Origin: Clostridiales bacterium VE202-21
GTDB taxonomy: Bacteria > Bacillota > Clostridia > Lachnospirales > Lachnospiraceae
Reading direction: 5' to 3'
DNA: 64,000 bases
NCBI GenBank assembly: GCA_000509105.1
Contig: BAIF02000051.1
Span: forward strand, 78,905-142,904
A model generated the notes under the pieces. That model was not told the origin of the DNA and did no database searches. It saw only the letters and a list, made by a program, of their open reading frames with translations. Position 1 is the stretch's first letter. Every line of letters starts with the position of its first letter. The translations under genes and the position numbers were made by a program. Positions 52,464-60,427 of this stretch are shown piece after piece.

Positions 52464-52505
52464 TTGACATATGCCGGAAATAGGTGTACAATTTTGTTAC
52501 AAAAT
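52464..52505 (+). promoter_or_regulatory. Promoter of the NifX-like gene with palindrome
   Basis: TTGACA (52464-52469), 17-base spacer, TACAAT (52487-52492), then ATTTTG-TTA-CAAAAT (52491-52505), a 6-3-6 inverted repeat overlapping the -10 and start region. Confidence 0.6.
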
Positions 52506-52522
52506 CATTGGGAGGTATAGAG

Positions 52523-52927
52523 ATGAAAGTAGCAGTTACCTATAAAGACGGAGAGATATTCCAGCATTTTGGCCATTGTGAGCAGTTTAAAATGTATGAG
52601 ACAAAAGAGAACCGTATTGTTTCCTCAGAGATTGTAAGTGCGGTCGGAAGCGGACATGGAGCACTGGCAGGATTTTTGAAGGCGCACGATGTACAGTCCC
52701 TGATCTGCGGAGGGATCGGCGGAGGTGCACGGATGGCCCTGGCAGAGGCAGGCATCGAATTGTACCCGGGAGCAGAGGGGAATGCAGATGCCTGTGTAGA
52801 AGCATTGCTGCAGGGTAATCTGGCGTACAATCCGGATACAATGTGCAGCCATCATCACGGCGAAGGACATGACTGCGGTAACCACAGCTGCGGAGAAGAC
52901 AAACACGGGTGCGCGGGAAATCACTAA
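52523..52927 (+). CDS. NifB/NifX-type Fe-Mo cofactor-like protein with His/Cys-rich tail
   Basis: 134 residues, GGGAGG before the ATG at 52523. Residues 1-105 are a dinitrogenase iron-molybdenum cofactor fold (MKVAVTYKDGEIFQHFGHCEQFKMYETKENRIV; HDVQSLICGGIGGGARMALAEAGIELYPGAEGNADACVEALLQG). The last ~25 residues form a metal-binding tail with many histidines and cysteines (CSHHHGEGHDCGNHSCGEDKHGC). No nitrogenase genes are near; such proteins may carry FeS clusters or metals. Followed by a terminator. Confidence 0.9.
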   Translation: MKVAVTYKDGEIFQHFGHCEQFKMYETKENRIVSSEIVSAVGSGHGALAGFLKAHDVQSLICGGIGGGARMALAEAGIELYPGAEGNADACVEALLQGNLAYNPDTMCSHHHGEGHDCGNHSCGEDKHGCAGNH

Positions 52928-52933
52928 AATAGG

Positions 52934-52989
52934 AAAATCTTCATGGAAAAGACCAGAACTGAGCGGGATCATTTTCATGGAGATTTTTT
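52934..52989 (+). terminator. Terminator after the NifX-like gene
   Basis: AAAATCTTCATGGAAAA pairs with TTTTCATGGAGATTTTTT; long T-run. Confidence 0.82.
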
Positions 52990-53212
52990 GTTTCGGGGGA
53001 AAGTACTTTTGAAGAGTCTTTTTTCATAGGGCTGCTGTATTAGAAGATTACATTTTCAATGTGGGCTCGGTTTATACAAACTTTCTGACCAGAAAATTCA
53101 TAGAAAGCCACTTCGATATTCTCAAAAACATCAAGAATGGGCTGGGGATCAAATAGCCTGGCACTAGTAAGTCATTCTGACTGAACAAGCAGGACATTTA
53201 GTGTGGCTCACA
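52990..53212. other. Gap with possible protein remnant
   Basis: Frame from ~53011 to 53157 reads as plausible protein (VYTNFLTRKFIESHF, then DILKNIKNGLGIK, stop) but has no start or ribosome site. It may be the degraded 3' end of a lost gene. Not assignable. Confidence 0.3.
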
Positions 53213-53425
53213 CTATTTCCTTCTGTGTCCTACAAGTTCGTCTAAAGAAATATCGAACAGATCTGCAATTTTTACAAGTTCGTATATATCAGGAACGCGT
53301 TTGCCAATCTCATAATTGGAAAGTGTCTGCCGTTTCAAATATAACTTTTTTGCCATCTGTTCCTGGGTCATCCGGTTCTTTTTGCGCAACGTCTTTATAT
53401 TATTGCCAATTGTATTATGTGACAT
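53213..53425 (-). CDS. Small Xre-family helix-turn-helix regulator
   Basis: 70 residues, AAAGGATTG upstream of the ATG. Almost entirely the Cro/CI-type HTH: IGNNIKTLRKKNRMTQEQMAKKLYLKRQTLSNYEIGKRVPDIYELVKIADLFDISLDELVGH. No extra domain. Its target is unknown; an A/T-rich 270-base region lies upstream. Confidence 0.88.
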   Translation of the reverse strand: MSHNTIGNNIKTLRKKNRMTQEQMAKKLYLKRQTLSNYEIGKRVPDIYELVKIADLFDISLDELVGHRRK

Positions 53426-53695
53426 ATATGATCAATCCTTTAAACAATTTTTTGAAATAGATTTAATAAGCTTATAAGCTACAATGGATTATATAAATAA
53501 TCTATACTTATAAATATATGATATCAGTTCTTAACTATAAATACAAGTAATGTTTTGAGGGAGTAGGACACGATGAAACTAATTCATAAAATAAAATGAA
53601 AAAACTTTATCTGTTACAAAAAAAGAATTTCGCCCGGTTAAGAAAACCACACACAGCGATCATCGGAATCCGTATTCATTTTTATACATAAAGGA
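53426..53695. other. A/T-rich gap without gene
   Basis: Promoter region for the divergent small Xre gene. GAGTAGGACACG followed by an eight-codon frame (53573-53599) is too short to support. Nothing else is seen. Confidence 0.3.
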
Positions 53696-53742
53696 GGAGC
53701 CATTGCGCCGGCAGAAGATTCATCTGCTTTTACAATGGCTCC
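53696..53742 (-). terminator. Terminator of the NMT1-type binding protein gene
   Basis: GGAGCCATTG (53696-53705) and CAATGGCTCC (53733-53742) pair perfectly, with an inner GCAGA/TCTGC stem; TCCTTT follows on the minus strand. Confidence 0.65.
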
Positions 53743-53765
53743 CTATTCACCGCATCCAGACGGTA

Positions 53766-54818
53766 TTATTTACTTGCATTTTCAGCAAATTCTGTCGTTA
53801 CAAGGTCTTTATAAGGCGCACGTGTATCGAGTTCGCCTGCGCTTTCCAGAATATCCTGCAGCAGATCCAGGCTGCTTTCCTCGAATACAAGATTATCTTT
53901 CCATGTATCCTGATCGTAATATCTGGTTACAATTTTTGTGATTGTCTCCAAATCTGTTTCCGGGAATTGTGGTTCAATGACTGCTGCAATCTCTTCCGGT
54001 GTGTGTGACTGTACGTAGTCCATGCCTTTCTGCAGAGCGTTTACAAAACCCTGGATGACGTCCGGGTTCTTTTCTATAAAGCTCTTCTTTGCACTGTAGG
54101 CCGTATAAGGCACATACCCGCTGTCTTCACCAAGAGAAGCGACAACGTATCCCTTGTTCTCTGATTCCAGTGTGGTTGCCCCGGGTTCAAATTCAACGGT
54201 AAAGTCTCCCTGTCCCTCGGCAAATGCGGCTGCTGTGGAACCAAAGTCAATACTCTGGTTGATCTCCAGGTCAGCGGACGGGTCGATGCCGTTCTGCTTC
54301 AGTATATACTCAAACACCATTTCCGGCATTCCGCCTTTTCTTCCGCCAAGTACGGTACTGTCCTTGATATCATCCCATGAAAAATCAGGCATTTCTTCCC
54401 TGGCAACCAGGAAATTTCCTGCGCGTTGCGTCAGCTGTGCGAAGTTGACAACGTAGTCATTGGCCCCTTCGTTGTAGGTATAGATCGAGGCTTCGGATCC
54501 CATAAAGCCGATATCGGCTTCCCCTGACAGGACAGCAGTCATGGTTTTATCAGCGCCAAAACCACACACCAGATCGAGATTGATCCCTTCCTCCTCAAAA
54601 TACCCTTCTTCAATAGCTACATACATTGGCGCATAGAAAATGGAATGCGCTACCTCATTCAAAGTGACATCGGTCATTTCAGTTTTGGTATTCTCTTTTT
54701 GTGTCTCTGATGTGGCTTTACCGGATGTTTCTTTTTCATCTTTTTGTGAACCGCAGCCGGCCAGCAGCGCCATTACCATAACGGCTGCGAGCATTGCGGC
54801 AAGTATCCGCTTCTTCAT
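53766..54818 (-). CDS. NMT1/SsuA-like ABC substrate-binding lipoprotein (orphan)
   Basis: 350 residues, AGGAGG before the ATG. Lipoprotein signal (MKKRILAAMLAAVMVMALLAGC, Cys22) and a polar linker with TSGKATSETQKEN. NMT1/ThiY-like fold: APMYVAIEEGYFEEEGINLDLVCGFGADKTMTAVLSGEADIGFMG, then KNPDVIQGFVNALQKGMDYV. Ligands in the family include thiamine precursors, sulfonates and nitrate; here unknown. No permease or ATPase is adjacent, so it must use a transporter encoded elsewhere. No riboswitch was recognised upstream. Confidence 0.88.
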   Translation of the reverse strand: MKKRILAAMLAAVMVMALLAGCGSQKDEKETSGKATSETQKENTKTEMTDVTLNEVAHSIFYAPMYVAIEEGYFEEEGINLDLVCGFGADKTMTAVLSGEADIGFMGSEASIYTYNEGANDYVVNFAQLTQRAGNFLVAREEMPDFSWDDIKDSTVLGGRKGGMPEMVFEYILKQNGIDPSADLEINQSIDFGSTAAAFAEGQGDFTVEFEPGATTLESENKGYVVASLGEDSGYVPYTAYSAKKSFIEKNPDVIQGFVNALQKGMDYVQSHTPEEIAAVIEPQFPETDLETITKIVTRYYDQDTWKDNLVFEESSLDLLQDILESAGELDTRAPYKDLVTTEFAENASK

Positions 54819-54898
54819 AAAATTCCTCCTGTAACAATTCGGTCTCTTATACTATATGAAAAAAAACAAAATTGGTGTATCTGATCAGAAACATCAAC

Positions 54899-54928
54899 GT
54901 AACAGTTCAGGCTTGTCTGAACTGTTAC
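54899..54928. repeat. Short palindromic repeat, copy 2 (GTAACAGTTCAGG type)
   Basis: GTAACAGTTCAGG - CTTG - TCTGAACTGTTAC; same loop and left arm as 1044-1073, including the preceding C. Confidence 0.75.
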
Positions 54929-55045
54929 ACATCAACAGCCGCAAATTGGTTTATATTAGCCAGAAGGATAGCAATTTTCAGCAACCTCTGATATGATAAA
55001 AGCAACAGATGCAATAGAGGCATGATTCAAAAAAGAGGAAAATAT

Positions 55046-56059
55046 ATGAGAAGAGAAGCTGATTTAACTGCATGGGGAAAATTGTATGAAACCGCAGGGA
55101 AAATAAAGGCTCTGGAGCCCTGGAAGGATTTTTGGGACATGGATTTAATCATCGTGTGCCCAAAGGGGAAGAAAGTTCCTTACTTTTGCAGTATCATGGG
55201 ACACGGCGGTGTCTGCTGCGGGATAAGCGTTTATAAAGGCGAAGAAGGACTCCGGGATTTTGATATGCTCACGATGGCTGATGTAGGGGGGATTCCTCTG
55301 GATTATGCAATGTATGAACAGAACAATCTGACCTGCTACTGGGGCGACCGGGAGGAAGTGGGGACAAAGCAGAAAAAAATAATCAAAGAACTGGGCCTGA
55401 AATTTCGCGGCAGAGGACAGTGGCTCTTTTTCCTCTCTTTTAAAAAGAGGTATACCCCATATCTTCCTGATGCAGAGGAGGTTGAGGAACTGACTGGAGT
55501 CTACGAAGGTCTTTTGGCTATCCTAGAGGATTACCGGCAGAGCCACATACCAGTTGACTACGAACAGGGAGAATATCTCTGGAGCATCTACAATAAAAAA
55601 GAGAAAAGATGGAAAAGCGAGATACATGCCCTTCCCTATGAACCGGAGAGTGCGATCAGCATTATCGAACTCAGCGATGAGATATTGAAAAAAAAGCTGC
55701 AGAAGTGTCCCTCCGTGGAAGGTGAGTTGCAGATGGATTTTCTCTATCTGAACAACAGCACCATAGAAAATGAATATGACCGGCCGATTAACCCGCTGTT
55801 GTTTCTCGTTGTAGACGGAGAAAGCGGAATGATTCTTAACGTAGAATTGTTGGATCCTGAAGATGAGGAAATAGATTTTATCCTGAGTTTCTTCGTTGAT
55901 TTCACGCAGCAATACGGCAGGATAAAGATGATAAAGGCGAGAAATCCCTTAATCTACTCTGCTCTTGCAGATATCTGCCAAAGATGCAGTATCGAACTGA
56001 CGAACGGAGATATGACTGAGATCGACGAAGCCATTCAGGATCTGAAAGATCATCTTTAA
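55046..56059 (+). CDS. Hypothetical protein, DUF7309/DUF6930-like
   Basis: 337 residues from the ATG at 55046 with AAGAGG upstream; the ATG at 55022 lacks a site. Cytoplasmic, acidic. First ~140 residues: WDMDLIIVCPKGKKVPYFCSIMGHGGVCCGISVYKGEEG...YWGDREEVGTKQKKIIKELGLKFRGRGQWLFFLSFKKRYTPYLP. Later part has a separate alpha/beta domain ending DMTEIDEAIQDLKDHL. This resembles a family of large DUF proteins (DUF7309 then DUF6930) common in Lachnospiraceae; the assignment is from memory and function is unknown. Confidence 0.65.
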   Translation: MRREADLTAWGKLYETAGKIKALEPWKDFWDMDLIIVCPKGKKVPYFCSIMGHGGVCCGISVYKGEEGLRDFDMLTMADVGGIPLDYAMYEQNNLTCYWGDREEVGTKQKKIIKELGLKFRGRGQWLFFLSFKKRYTPYLPDAEEVEELTGVYEGLLAILEDYRQSHIPVDYEQGEYLWSIYNKKEKRWKSEIHALPYEPESAISIIELSDEILKKKLQKCPSVEGELQMDFLYLNNSTIENEYDRPINPLLFLVVDGESGMILNVELLDPEDEEIDFILSFFVDFTQQYGRIKMIKARNPLIYSALADICQRCSIELTNGDMTEIDEAIQDLKDHL

Positions 56060-56154
56060 GAAAATAAGTAAGGTTCTCCCATCTTCATAGGAGAAAGATG
56101 AATCACTAAAATCAAGATTAACGGCAGGCAAAGAAGCTGTGCGGTCTTAAAATA

Positions 56155-56222
56155 AAATGCTCCCATCCGGGCAGAACAGAGTGCGGTTGAATACCGCCGG
56201 TCAGTCCGGATGGGAGCATTTC
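56155..56222. terminator. Bidirectional terminator between convergent genes
   Basis: AAATGCTCCCATCCGG pairs perfectly with CCGGATGGGAGCATTT across a 36-base loop; serves the genes on both sides. Confidence 0.88.
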
Positions 56223-56231
56223 TAGGATTTT

Positions 56232-57860
56232 TTAATAATTATCATGATCCTCCTCAAAAGGATCATCGTATTCATCCTCATAATCTTCTTCATCGCCGCT
56301 TCTGGAAGCGATCGTCAGTACAAGGAAGATAACTGCCAGCACAGCACCTGCAATGGCGCCATACAGAAGCCATTTATCGTTTCCGCGCTTTAGGAAGGCA
56401 AAAACGGCGCTTCCGATGTAGAAGATCAAAGGAAGCACAAATGCGAATATCGTGCGCTTTTTCTGCATAATCAGAAGAAGCAGTCCGGATACAAGCATGC
56501 AAAGTGCAAGCACAATATATATCGTCCCGGTCGTAGCATTACTGCCCGCCGATATATTATTCAATCCTGCCATGAAGCCTTTATATGCGAAAAATCCAAA
56601 TGCCACAATGGATATAATTCCAAAGATGATGCGGAGTGTTCTGAATTTAGGCTTAGGCTCTTCCTTATCCACAGGGGGTCTTTCCGGCTGAGGAACCGCT
56701 GTTCTGGCAGCAGAAGCTGCAGCGGGTCTCTTCGCAGGCTGTCTTTCTAAATCAGAATCCGGCCGCCTTTTCTTCACCGGTTTCCGGTTCGGATCTGTGG
56801 AAAGCATATCTTCATAACTCTGTTTAACTGCCTGTTCTTTTTTCGTTCTTATTTTTTCAGGAGGAATATTGCCGTATTTCTGTGGGCTGTTTCCAGACGG
56901 AGCAGCGTTTCCTGCAGCTGCAGGCCTCTTCTGTGGAGGTCTGGTTCCTGCCTGGGCCTGTTTTTTCACAGGAGCAGCGGGATTGCCGTCGGAAGAAGCG
57001 GGTCTCTTTGCGGCACCGGCGGGTCTGCCGTCGGGAGAAGCGGGTCTTTTTGCCGGAGCAGTTGGTCTGCCGTCGGGAGAAACAGATCTTTTGGCCGGAG
57101 CAGCTGGTCTGCCGTCCGCAGATGCAGGTTTCTTTCCCCCTGGGGCGGGTTTTCCATCAGGAGCTGTAGACCTCTTCGATGAAGGAACAGGCTTCCCATC
57201 GGGAGAAGCAGTTTTTTTCGCTGAGACAGCAGGTTTTCCGTCAGGAGAAACAGGTTTTTTCACAGGAGCAGCGGTGGTTCCGTCAGAAGAAGCGGGCCTT
57301 TTTGCCGGAGCGGCAGGTTTGCCATCGGGAGAAACAGGCCTTTTCGCCGGTGAACCCGGTTTCCCATCGGGAGAGGCCGGTTTTCTGGCCGGATCAGCTG
57401 TCTTCCCGACAGAAGAAGCAGGTCTCTTTATCTGGGAAGCCGGTCCTCCGTCGGAAGCTGTCTTTTTAGCCGGTGCTGCGGCTGTACCCTCAGGAGCGCC
57501 GGCTTTTTTTGGTGCAGCTGAGTTTGCATTCGGAACGGCCGTTTTTTTGGCCTGGGCCGGTTTAGAGTCGGCAGCCTGTGTTTTGGCCGGTCTTGCCTTT
57601 TGCGAAACTTTATTATCGGCTGCCTGAGGCGCCGCCTTTTTCACAGGATCTTTCCCGGATTCAGATTGAACAGTTGCATTTTTTGTATGATCAGAAGCGT
57701 TGGTATTCACCGCTTTTTTTTCTCTTTGTTTGTCCAGATTCCATTGCTTTTTGCAGTCTCTGCAGATTGCGTATTCGTTAAAGATAGGTTTACCATTCTC
57801 ATCAACGCCTACTTGCTTGTTCTGAAGTTCAACGTCTTTACCACATTTCGGACATCTCAT
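56232..57860 (-). CDS. Zinc-ribbon membrane protein with eleven 14-residue repeats
   Basis: 542 residues. Residues 1-45: zinc ribbon (CPKCGKD...CRDCKKQW). Residues ~50-400: low-complexity Lys/Pro/Ala-rich region, including eleven in-register 14-residue repeats at 147-300 (consensus PASPDGKPAAPAKR). Residues ~409-430, 446-465, 470-490 and 499-518: four membrane helices. The tail is strongly acidic (EEDYEDEYDDPFEEDHDN). The basic linker and acidic end could interact. No known family as a whole. Gene starts with GAGAGGAATGC upstream of ATG at 57860. Confidence 0.8.
   Translation of the reverse strand: MRCPKCGKDVELQNKQVGVDENGKPIFNEYAICRDCKKQWNLDKQREKKAVNTNASDHTKNATVQSESGKDPVKKAAPQAADNKVSQKARPAKTQAADSKPAQAKKTAVPNANSAAPKKAGAPEGTAAAPAKKTASDGGPASQIKRPASSVGKTADPARKPASPDGKPGSPAKRPVSPDGKPAAPAKRPASSDGTTAAPVKKPVSPDGKPAVSAKKTASPDGKPVPSSKRSTAPDGKPAPGGKKPASADGRPAAPAKRSVSPDGRPTAPAKRPASPDGRPAGAAKRPASSDGNPAAPVKKQAQAGTRPPQKRPAAAGNAAPSGNSPQKYGNIPPEKIRTKKEQAVKQSYEDMLSTDPNRKPVKKRRPDSDLERQPAKRPAAASAARTAVPQPERPPVDKEEPKPKFRTLRIIFGIISIVAFGFFAYKGFMAGLNNISAGSNATTGTIYIVLALCMLVSGLLLLIMQKKRTIFAFVLPLIFYIGSAVFAFLKRGNDKWLLYGAIAGAVLAVIFLVLTIASRSGDEEDYEDEYDDPFEEDHDNY
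56961..57422 (-). repeat. Tandem 42-bp coding repeats
   Basis: Eleven repeats of 42 bases encode residues 147-300. Consensus PxSPDGKPAAPAKR; most variation is at the second, fourth and tenth positions. A degenerate twelfth unit (TASDGGPASQIKR) precedes them. Direct repeats make copy number prone to change. Confidence 0.9.
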
Positions 57861-58000
57861 TTATGCATTCCTCTCTTTCATAGGTAGATTAACAATGGTT
57901 TTATTATAGCATTTTGTCAGGGGAAGGACAAGGAAAAATGCTATATCTTGCTGTTTTATGTCGAAAACACGCTACAGGGCACATGATTTGGGCTGTAACG

Positions 58001-58036
58001 AAAACACCACCATTGTATGAATGGCGGTGTTTTTTC
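58001..58036 (-). terminator. Terminator between two minus-strand genes
   Basis: AAAACACCACCATT and AATGGCGGTGTTTT pair with one mismatch; T-runs on both strands. Confidence 0.8.
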
Positions 58037-58048
58037 GGGAAATACTAT

Positions 58049-58273
58049 TTAGTAATTGTTATCGTGAGGCGGTTGTTCTGAAGCATTGGCATGTGTGGAT
58101 GACTTGGCCTTGATAACAGGGGGCTGATACTGGTACAGATCATTATAGGCTTCCAGTTCTGCGTCAGACATCGGGAGAGAGGGGATCAGGCCCGTACAAT
58201 CCATAGTTGATGCCGCATTTGACAGATAATCATAATCGTCAATGATTTTTTCATTTTCTTTATTATTTAACAT
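58049..58273 (-). CDS. Small acidic hypothetical protein
   Basis: 74 residues from the ATG at 58273, with GAGGTG upstream. No family recognised. Tyrosine- and asparagine-rich, likely disordered (DDYDYLSNAAST; LPMSDAELEAYNDLYQYQPP; end ASEQPPHDNNY). It has its own terminator and a divergent promoter region, so expression is likely. Function unknown. Confidence 0.6.
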   Translation of the reverse strand: MLNNKENEKIIDDYDYLSNAASTMDCTGLIPSLPMSDAELEAYNDLYQYQPPVIKAKSSTHANASEQPPHDNNY

Positions 58274-58311
58274 GAAATTCACCTCACTGATAGTATGTAC
58301 GAAAGTAAAAA

Positions 58312-58339
58312 TTGTATTCTGGAAGAAATATGGTATACT
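58312..58339 (+). promoter_or_regulatory. Promoter of the PHP phosphoesterase gene
   Basis: TTGTAT (58312-58317), 16-base spacer, TATACT (58334-58339), 47 bases before the start codon. Confidence 0.55.
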
Positions 58340-58385
58340 TAGAAACGTATGGAAAAATTAATGTGAAAAGAAAAGGGGGACGAAT

Positions 58386-59120
58386 ATGAAATTTGTAGCA
58401 GATACGCACGCACATACGCTGGCCAGCGGCCATGCATACAGCACAATCCGGGAGATGGCGGCGGCAGGAGCTGCTAAGGGCCTTAAGGCGCTGGCAATAA
58501 CAGAACATGCACCCGAGATGCCGGGCACCTGCAATTTCATTTATTTTCAGAATCTGGATGTTGTCCCGAGGGAAATGAATGGGATGCAGATGCTCTTTGG
58601 AGCTGAGCTGAACATCATGGATCCGGATGGAACCGTGGATTTGCCGGAAAGCATCTGCCGGGATCTGGATATTGTAATTGCAAGTATCCATCCGCCCTGC
58701 TATGGGAAGGGCCACAGTATGGAAGAAAATACAAGGGCGTACATTGAAGTGATGAAGAAACCCTATATCAATATTATCGGACACCCGGATGACGGGCGTT
58801 TTCCGGTAGATTACGAGGCTGTGGTGAAGGCGGCCGGCGAGACTAAGACGCTGTTGGAGCTGAACAACGCATCCCTGCGCCCCCAGAGTTTCCGCCAGGG
58901 AACCCGGGAAAATACGCTTACGCTGCTGGAACTCTGCAAACAGTACGGTGTTCCGGTCACAACAGGAAGCGATGCACATGTAGATGTGGATGCGGGGAAT
59001 TTCCGAAATATACTGGACATCCTGAAATTCTGTGACTTCCCGGAAGATTTGATTGTAACCACGGATTTTGAAAAGCTGAAGCCTTACTTAAACCGTTATA
59101 GCTCTCAGGGAAGCCTTTAG
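58386..59120 (+). CDS. PHP-domain phosphoesterase (YcdX-like)
   Basis: 244 residues, GGGGGACGA before the ATG. PHP motifs: ADTHAHTLASGHAYSTIREM (metal-binding HxH), AITEHAPEM, GAELNIMDPDG, IASIHPP, IGHPDDGRFP, and GSDAHV near the end. A trinuclear-metal phosphatase of broad family; YcdX-type members act on small phosphomonoesters. Substrate here is unknown. Followed by fold-back element G. Confidence 0.9.
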   Translation: MKFVADTHAHTLASGHAYSTIREMAAAGAAKGLKALAITEHAPEMPGTCNFIYFQNLDVVPREMNGMQMLFGAELNIMDPDGTVDLPESICRDLDIVIASIHPPCYGKGHSMEENTRAYIEVMKKPYINIIGHPDDGRFPVDYEAVVKAAGETKTLLELNNASLRPQSFRQGTRENTLTLLELCKQYGVPVTTGSDAHVDVDAGNFRNILDILKFCDFPEDLIVTTDFEKLKPYLNRYSSQGSL

Positions 59121-59157
59121 ACCGTTGTGGCAGTTCAGTCAGACCAGAGCTTAAGTT

Positions 59158-59293
59158 CTATTCACAGCCCAGGCCGCGCATAGTAACGGCATCTGGGCCA
59201 TTTAAAGCCGCCTGAGGCAAGGGCCCAGATGCCCGGCTCCATCACTTTAATGGCTCGGATGCCGTGCAGCGGGGTGCACGGCCCCGTGAATAG
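59158..59293. repeat. Branched fold-back element G
   Basis: Outer CTATTCAC (59158-59165) with GTGAATAG (59286-59293); inside GGCATCTGGGCC (59188-59199) with GGCCCAGATGCC (59222-59233), and GCCGTGCA (59261-59268) with TGCACGGC (59275-59282). Shares GCATAGTAACGG with element D. A half copy of the GTAACAGTTCAGG repeat lies just before it. Confidence 0.65.
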
Positions 59294-59404
59294 CAACGAG
59301 CGTAATCTGAAAACTATATTAAACGTGATAAAAAGGTAGACTTTACAAGTTTAGTGTGCTAAAATGTAACGGTAGTCATTTGACTGATAAAGGAGATCGG
59401 TAGT

Positions 59405-59710
59405 ATGAGTAAAAAGATAAGAACAGAGGCGGTAGATTATCTGTTTAGTGCCATACTAAGTCTGGAAAACAAAGAAGAGTGTTATACATTCTTTGAGGAT
59501 ATCTGTACCATCAATGAATTGTTATCACTCTCACAGCGCTTTGAAGTAGCGAAGATGCTGAGAGAACAGAAGACTTATCTGGAAATTGCAGAGAGAACCG
59601 GGGCTTCCACAGCAACCATCAGCCGGGTGAATCGTTCACTGAATTATGGGAATGACGGATACGACATGGTATTTGAAAGGCTTGGAAATAACGAAAAAGA
59701 GGATGCGTAA
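59405..59710 (+). CDS. YerC/YecD-type TrpR-like regulator
   Basis: 101 residues, AAGGAGATCGG before the ATG. Trp repressor-like helix-turn-helix: FEDICTINELLSLSQRFEVAKMLREQKTYLEIAERTGASTATISRVNRSLNYGNDGYDMVFERL. Typical of the YerC group widespread in Bacillota; target genes are not known. A terminator hairpin begins within the stop region. Usually located near pcrA or other DNA metabolism genes, as here. Confidence 0.92.
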   Translation: MSKKIRTEAVDYLFSAILSLENKEECYTFFEDICTINELLSLSQRFEVAKMLREQKTYLEIAERTGASTATISRVNRSLNYGNDGYDMVFERLGNNEKEDA

Positions 59711-59728
59711 GCATCCTTCTTTTATTTT
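59701..59728 (+). terminator. Terminator at the yerC-type gene end
   Basis: GGATGC-gtaa-GCATCC followed by TTCTTTTATTTTTT; the left arm overlaps the last codons. Confidence 0.82.
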
Positions 59729-60333
59729 TTAGGCTGTTTGCCTTCTGAACGAGGCAGTTCGTCGATGATCTTTTCAATCAGCAGTTTTTTGACATACACA
59801 TCAAAGCTGAGACTGCAGATAAATGAAAACAGATGCAGATAACTGCGGTCATCCTCGGCCGCGTCAGAAAATGATTCCTCGGCTTTTTCATAAGCCGCCC
59901 TGATCTCTTCCTGTAACGGGTTAATCTGGGCCTTTTCCATCGCACAGATCGCTTCATAAAGCTCGGTCATGTCGAGTGTCTCCCCATCAGAAAAAGCCTT
60001 GTCTGTGATCGGCTTCAGCAGCGTCTCTATATCTTTAATAGAAAGAATGTTCTTAAAATAGTAGATAAAAATCAGGACAAGCACATGCTCCTTCGTGTAC
60101 TTCTTCTTGACAGGAGGAGGAAGGAGATTGTTCTTGGCGTAATTGTTGATCATGGTTTTTGTGAGAATCTTATCCTCATGATAGCGTTTTGTCGATGCAA
60201 GCTGAGCATCCATGAAAGTCGTGACCTGATCCATATATAAATCTATATTGGGGATGTCTTCCGGATGAATATAATCAATGCGGGAGATACTTTCTAAAAT
60301 ACTGTTCAGCATATCATTCGTATTAATCGTCAT
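59722..60333 (-). CDS. DUF1836 family protein
   Basis: 203 residues, GAGGTGAT before the ATG. DUF1836 features: IPNIDLYMDQVTTFMDAQL, LTKTMINNYAKNNLLPPPVKKKYTKEHVLVLIFIYYFKNILSIKDIETLL. The middle resembles a MerR-like DNA-binding helix pair, so a regulatory role is likely, although not shown. Ninety-five bases downstream of the AroE-like gene and possibly co-transcribed with it. Confidence 0.88.
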   Translation of the reverse strand: MTINTNDMLNSILESISRIDYIHPEDIPNIDLYMDQVTTFMDAQLASTKRYHEDKILTKTMINNYAKNNLLPPPVKKKYTKEHVLVLIFIYYFKNILSIKDIETLLKPITDKAFSDGETLDMTELYEAICAMEKAQINPLQEEIRAAYEKAEESFSDAAEDDRSYLHLFSFICSLSFDVYVKKLLIEKIIDELPRSEGKQPKK

Positions 60334-60427
60334 ATTATCACCTCAATGACTTTATTATATAGTAATCAATACTAGATAGCAAGCATTTTTAAGCGTAAAA
60401 TGAATAAATTCATTTTGCCCTATTATG

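Noticed and set aside
53011..53157. Short protein-like frame after the NifX-like gene
   Set aside because: No start codon or ribosome site and no identifiable family; listed only as a possible remnant.
56869..57627. 252-residue plus-strand open frame over the repeat gene
   Set aside because: It is the antisense shadow of the 42-base repeats; no ribosome site, and the minus-strand frame has a zinc ribbon, repeats and membrane helices.
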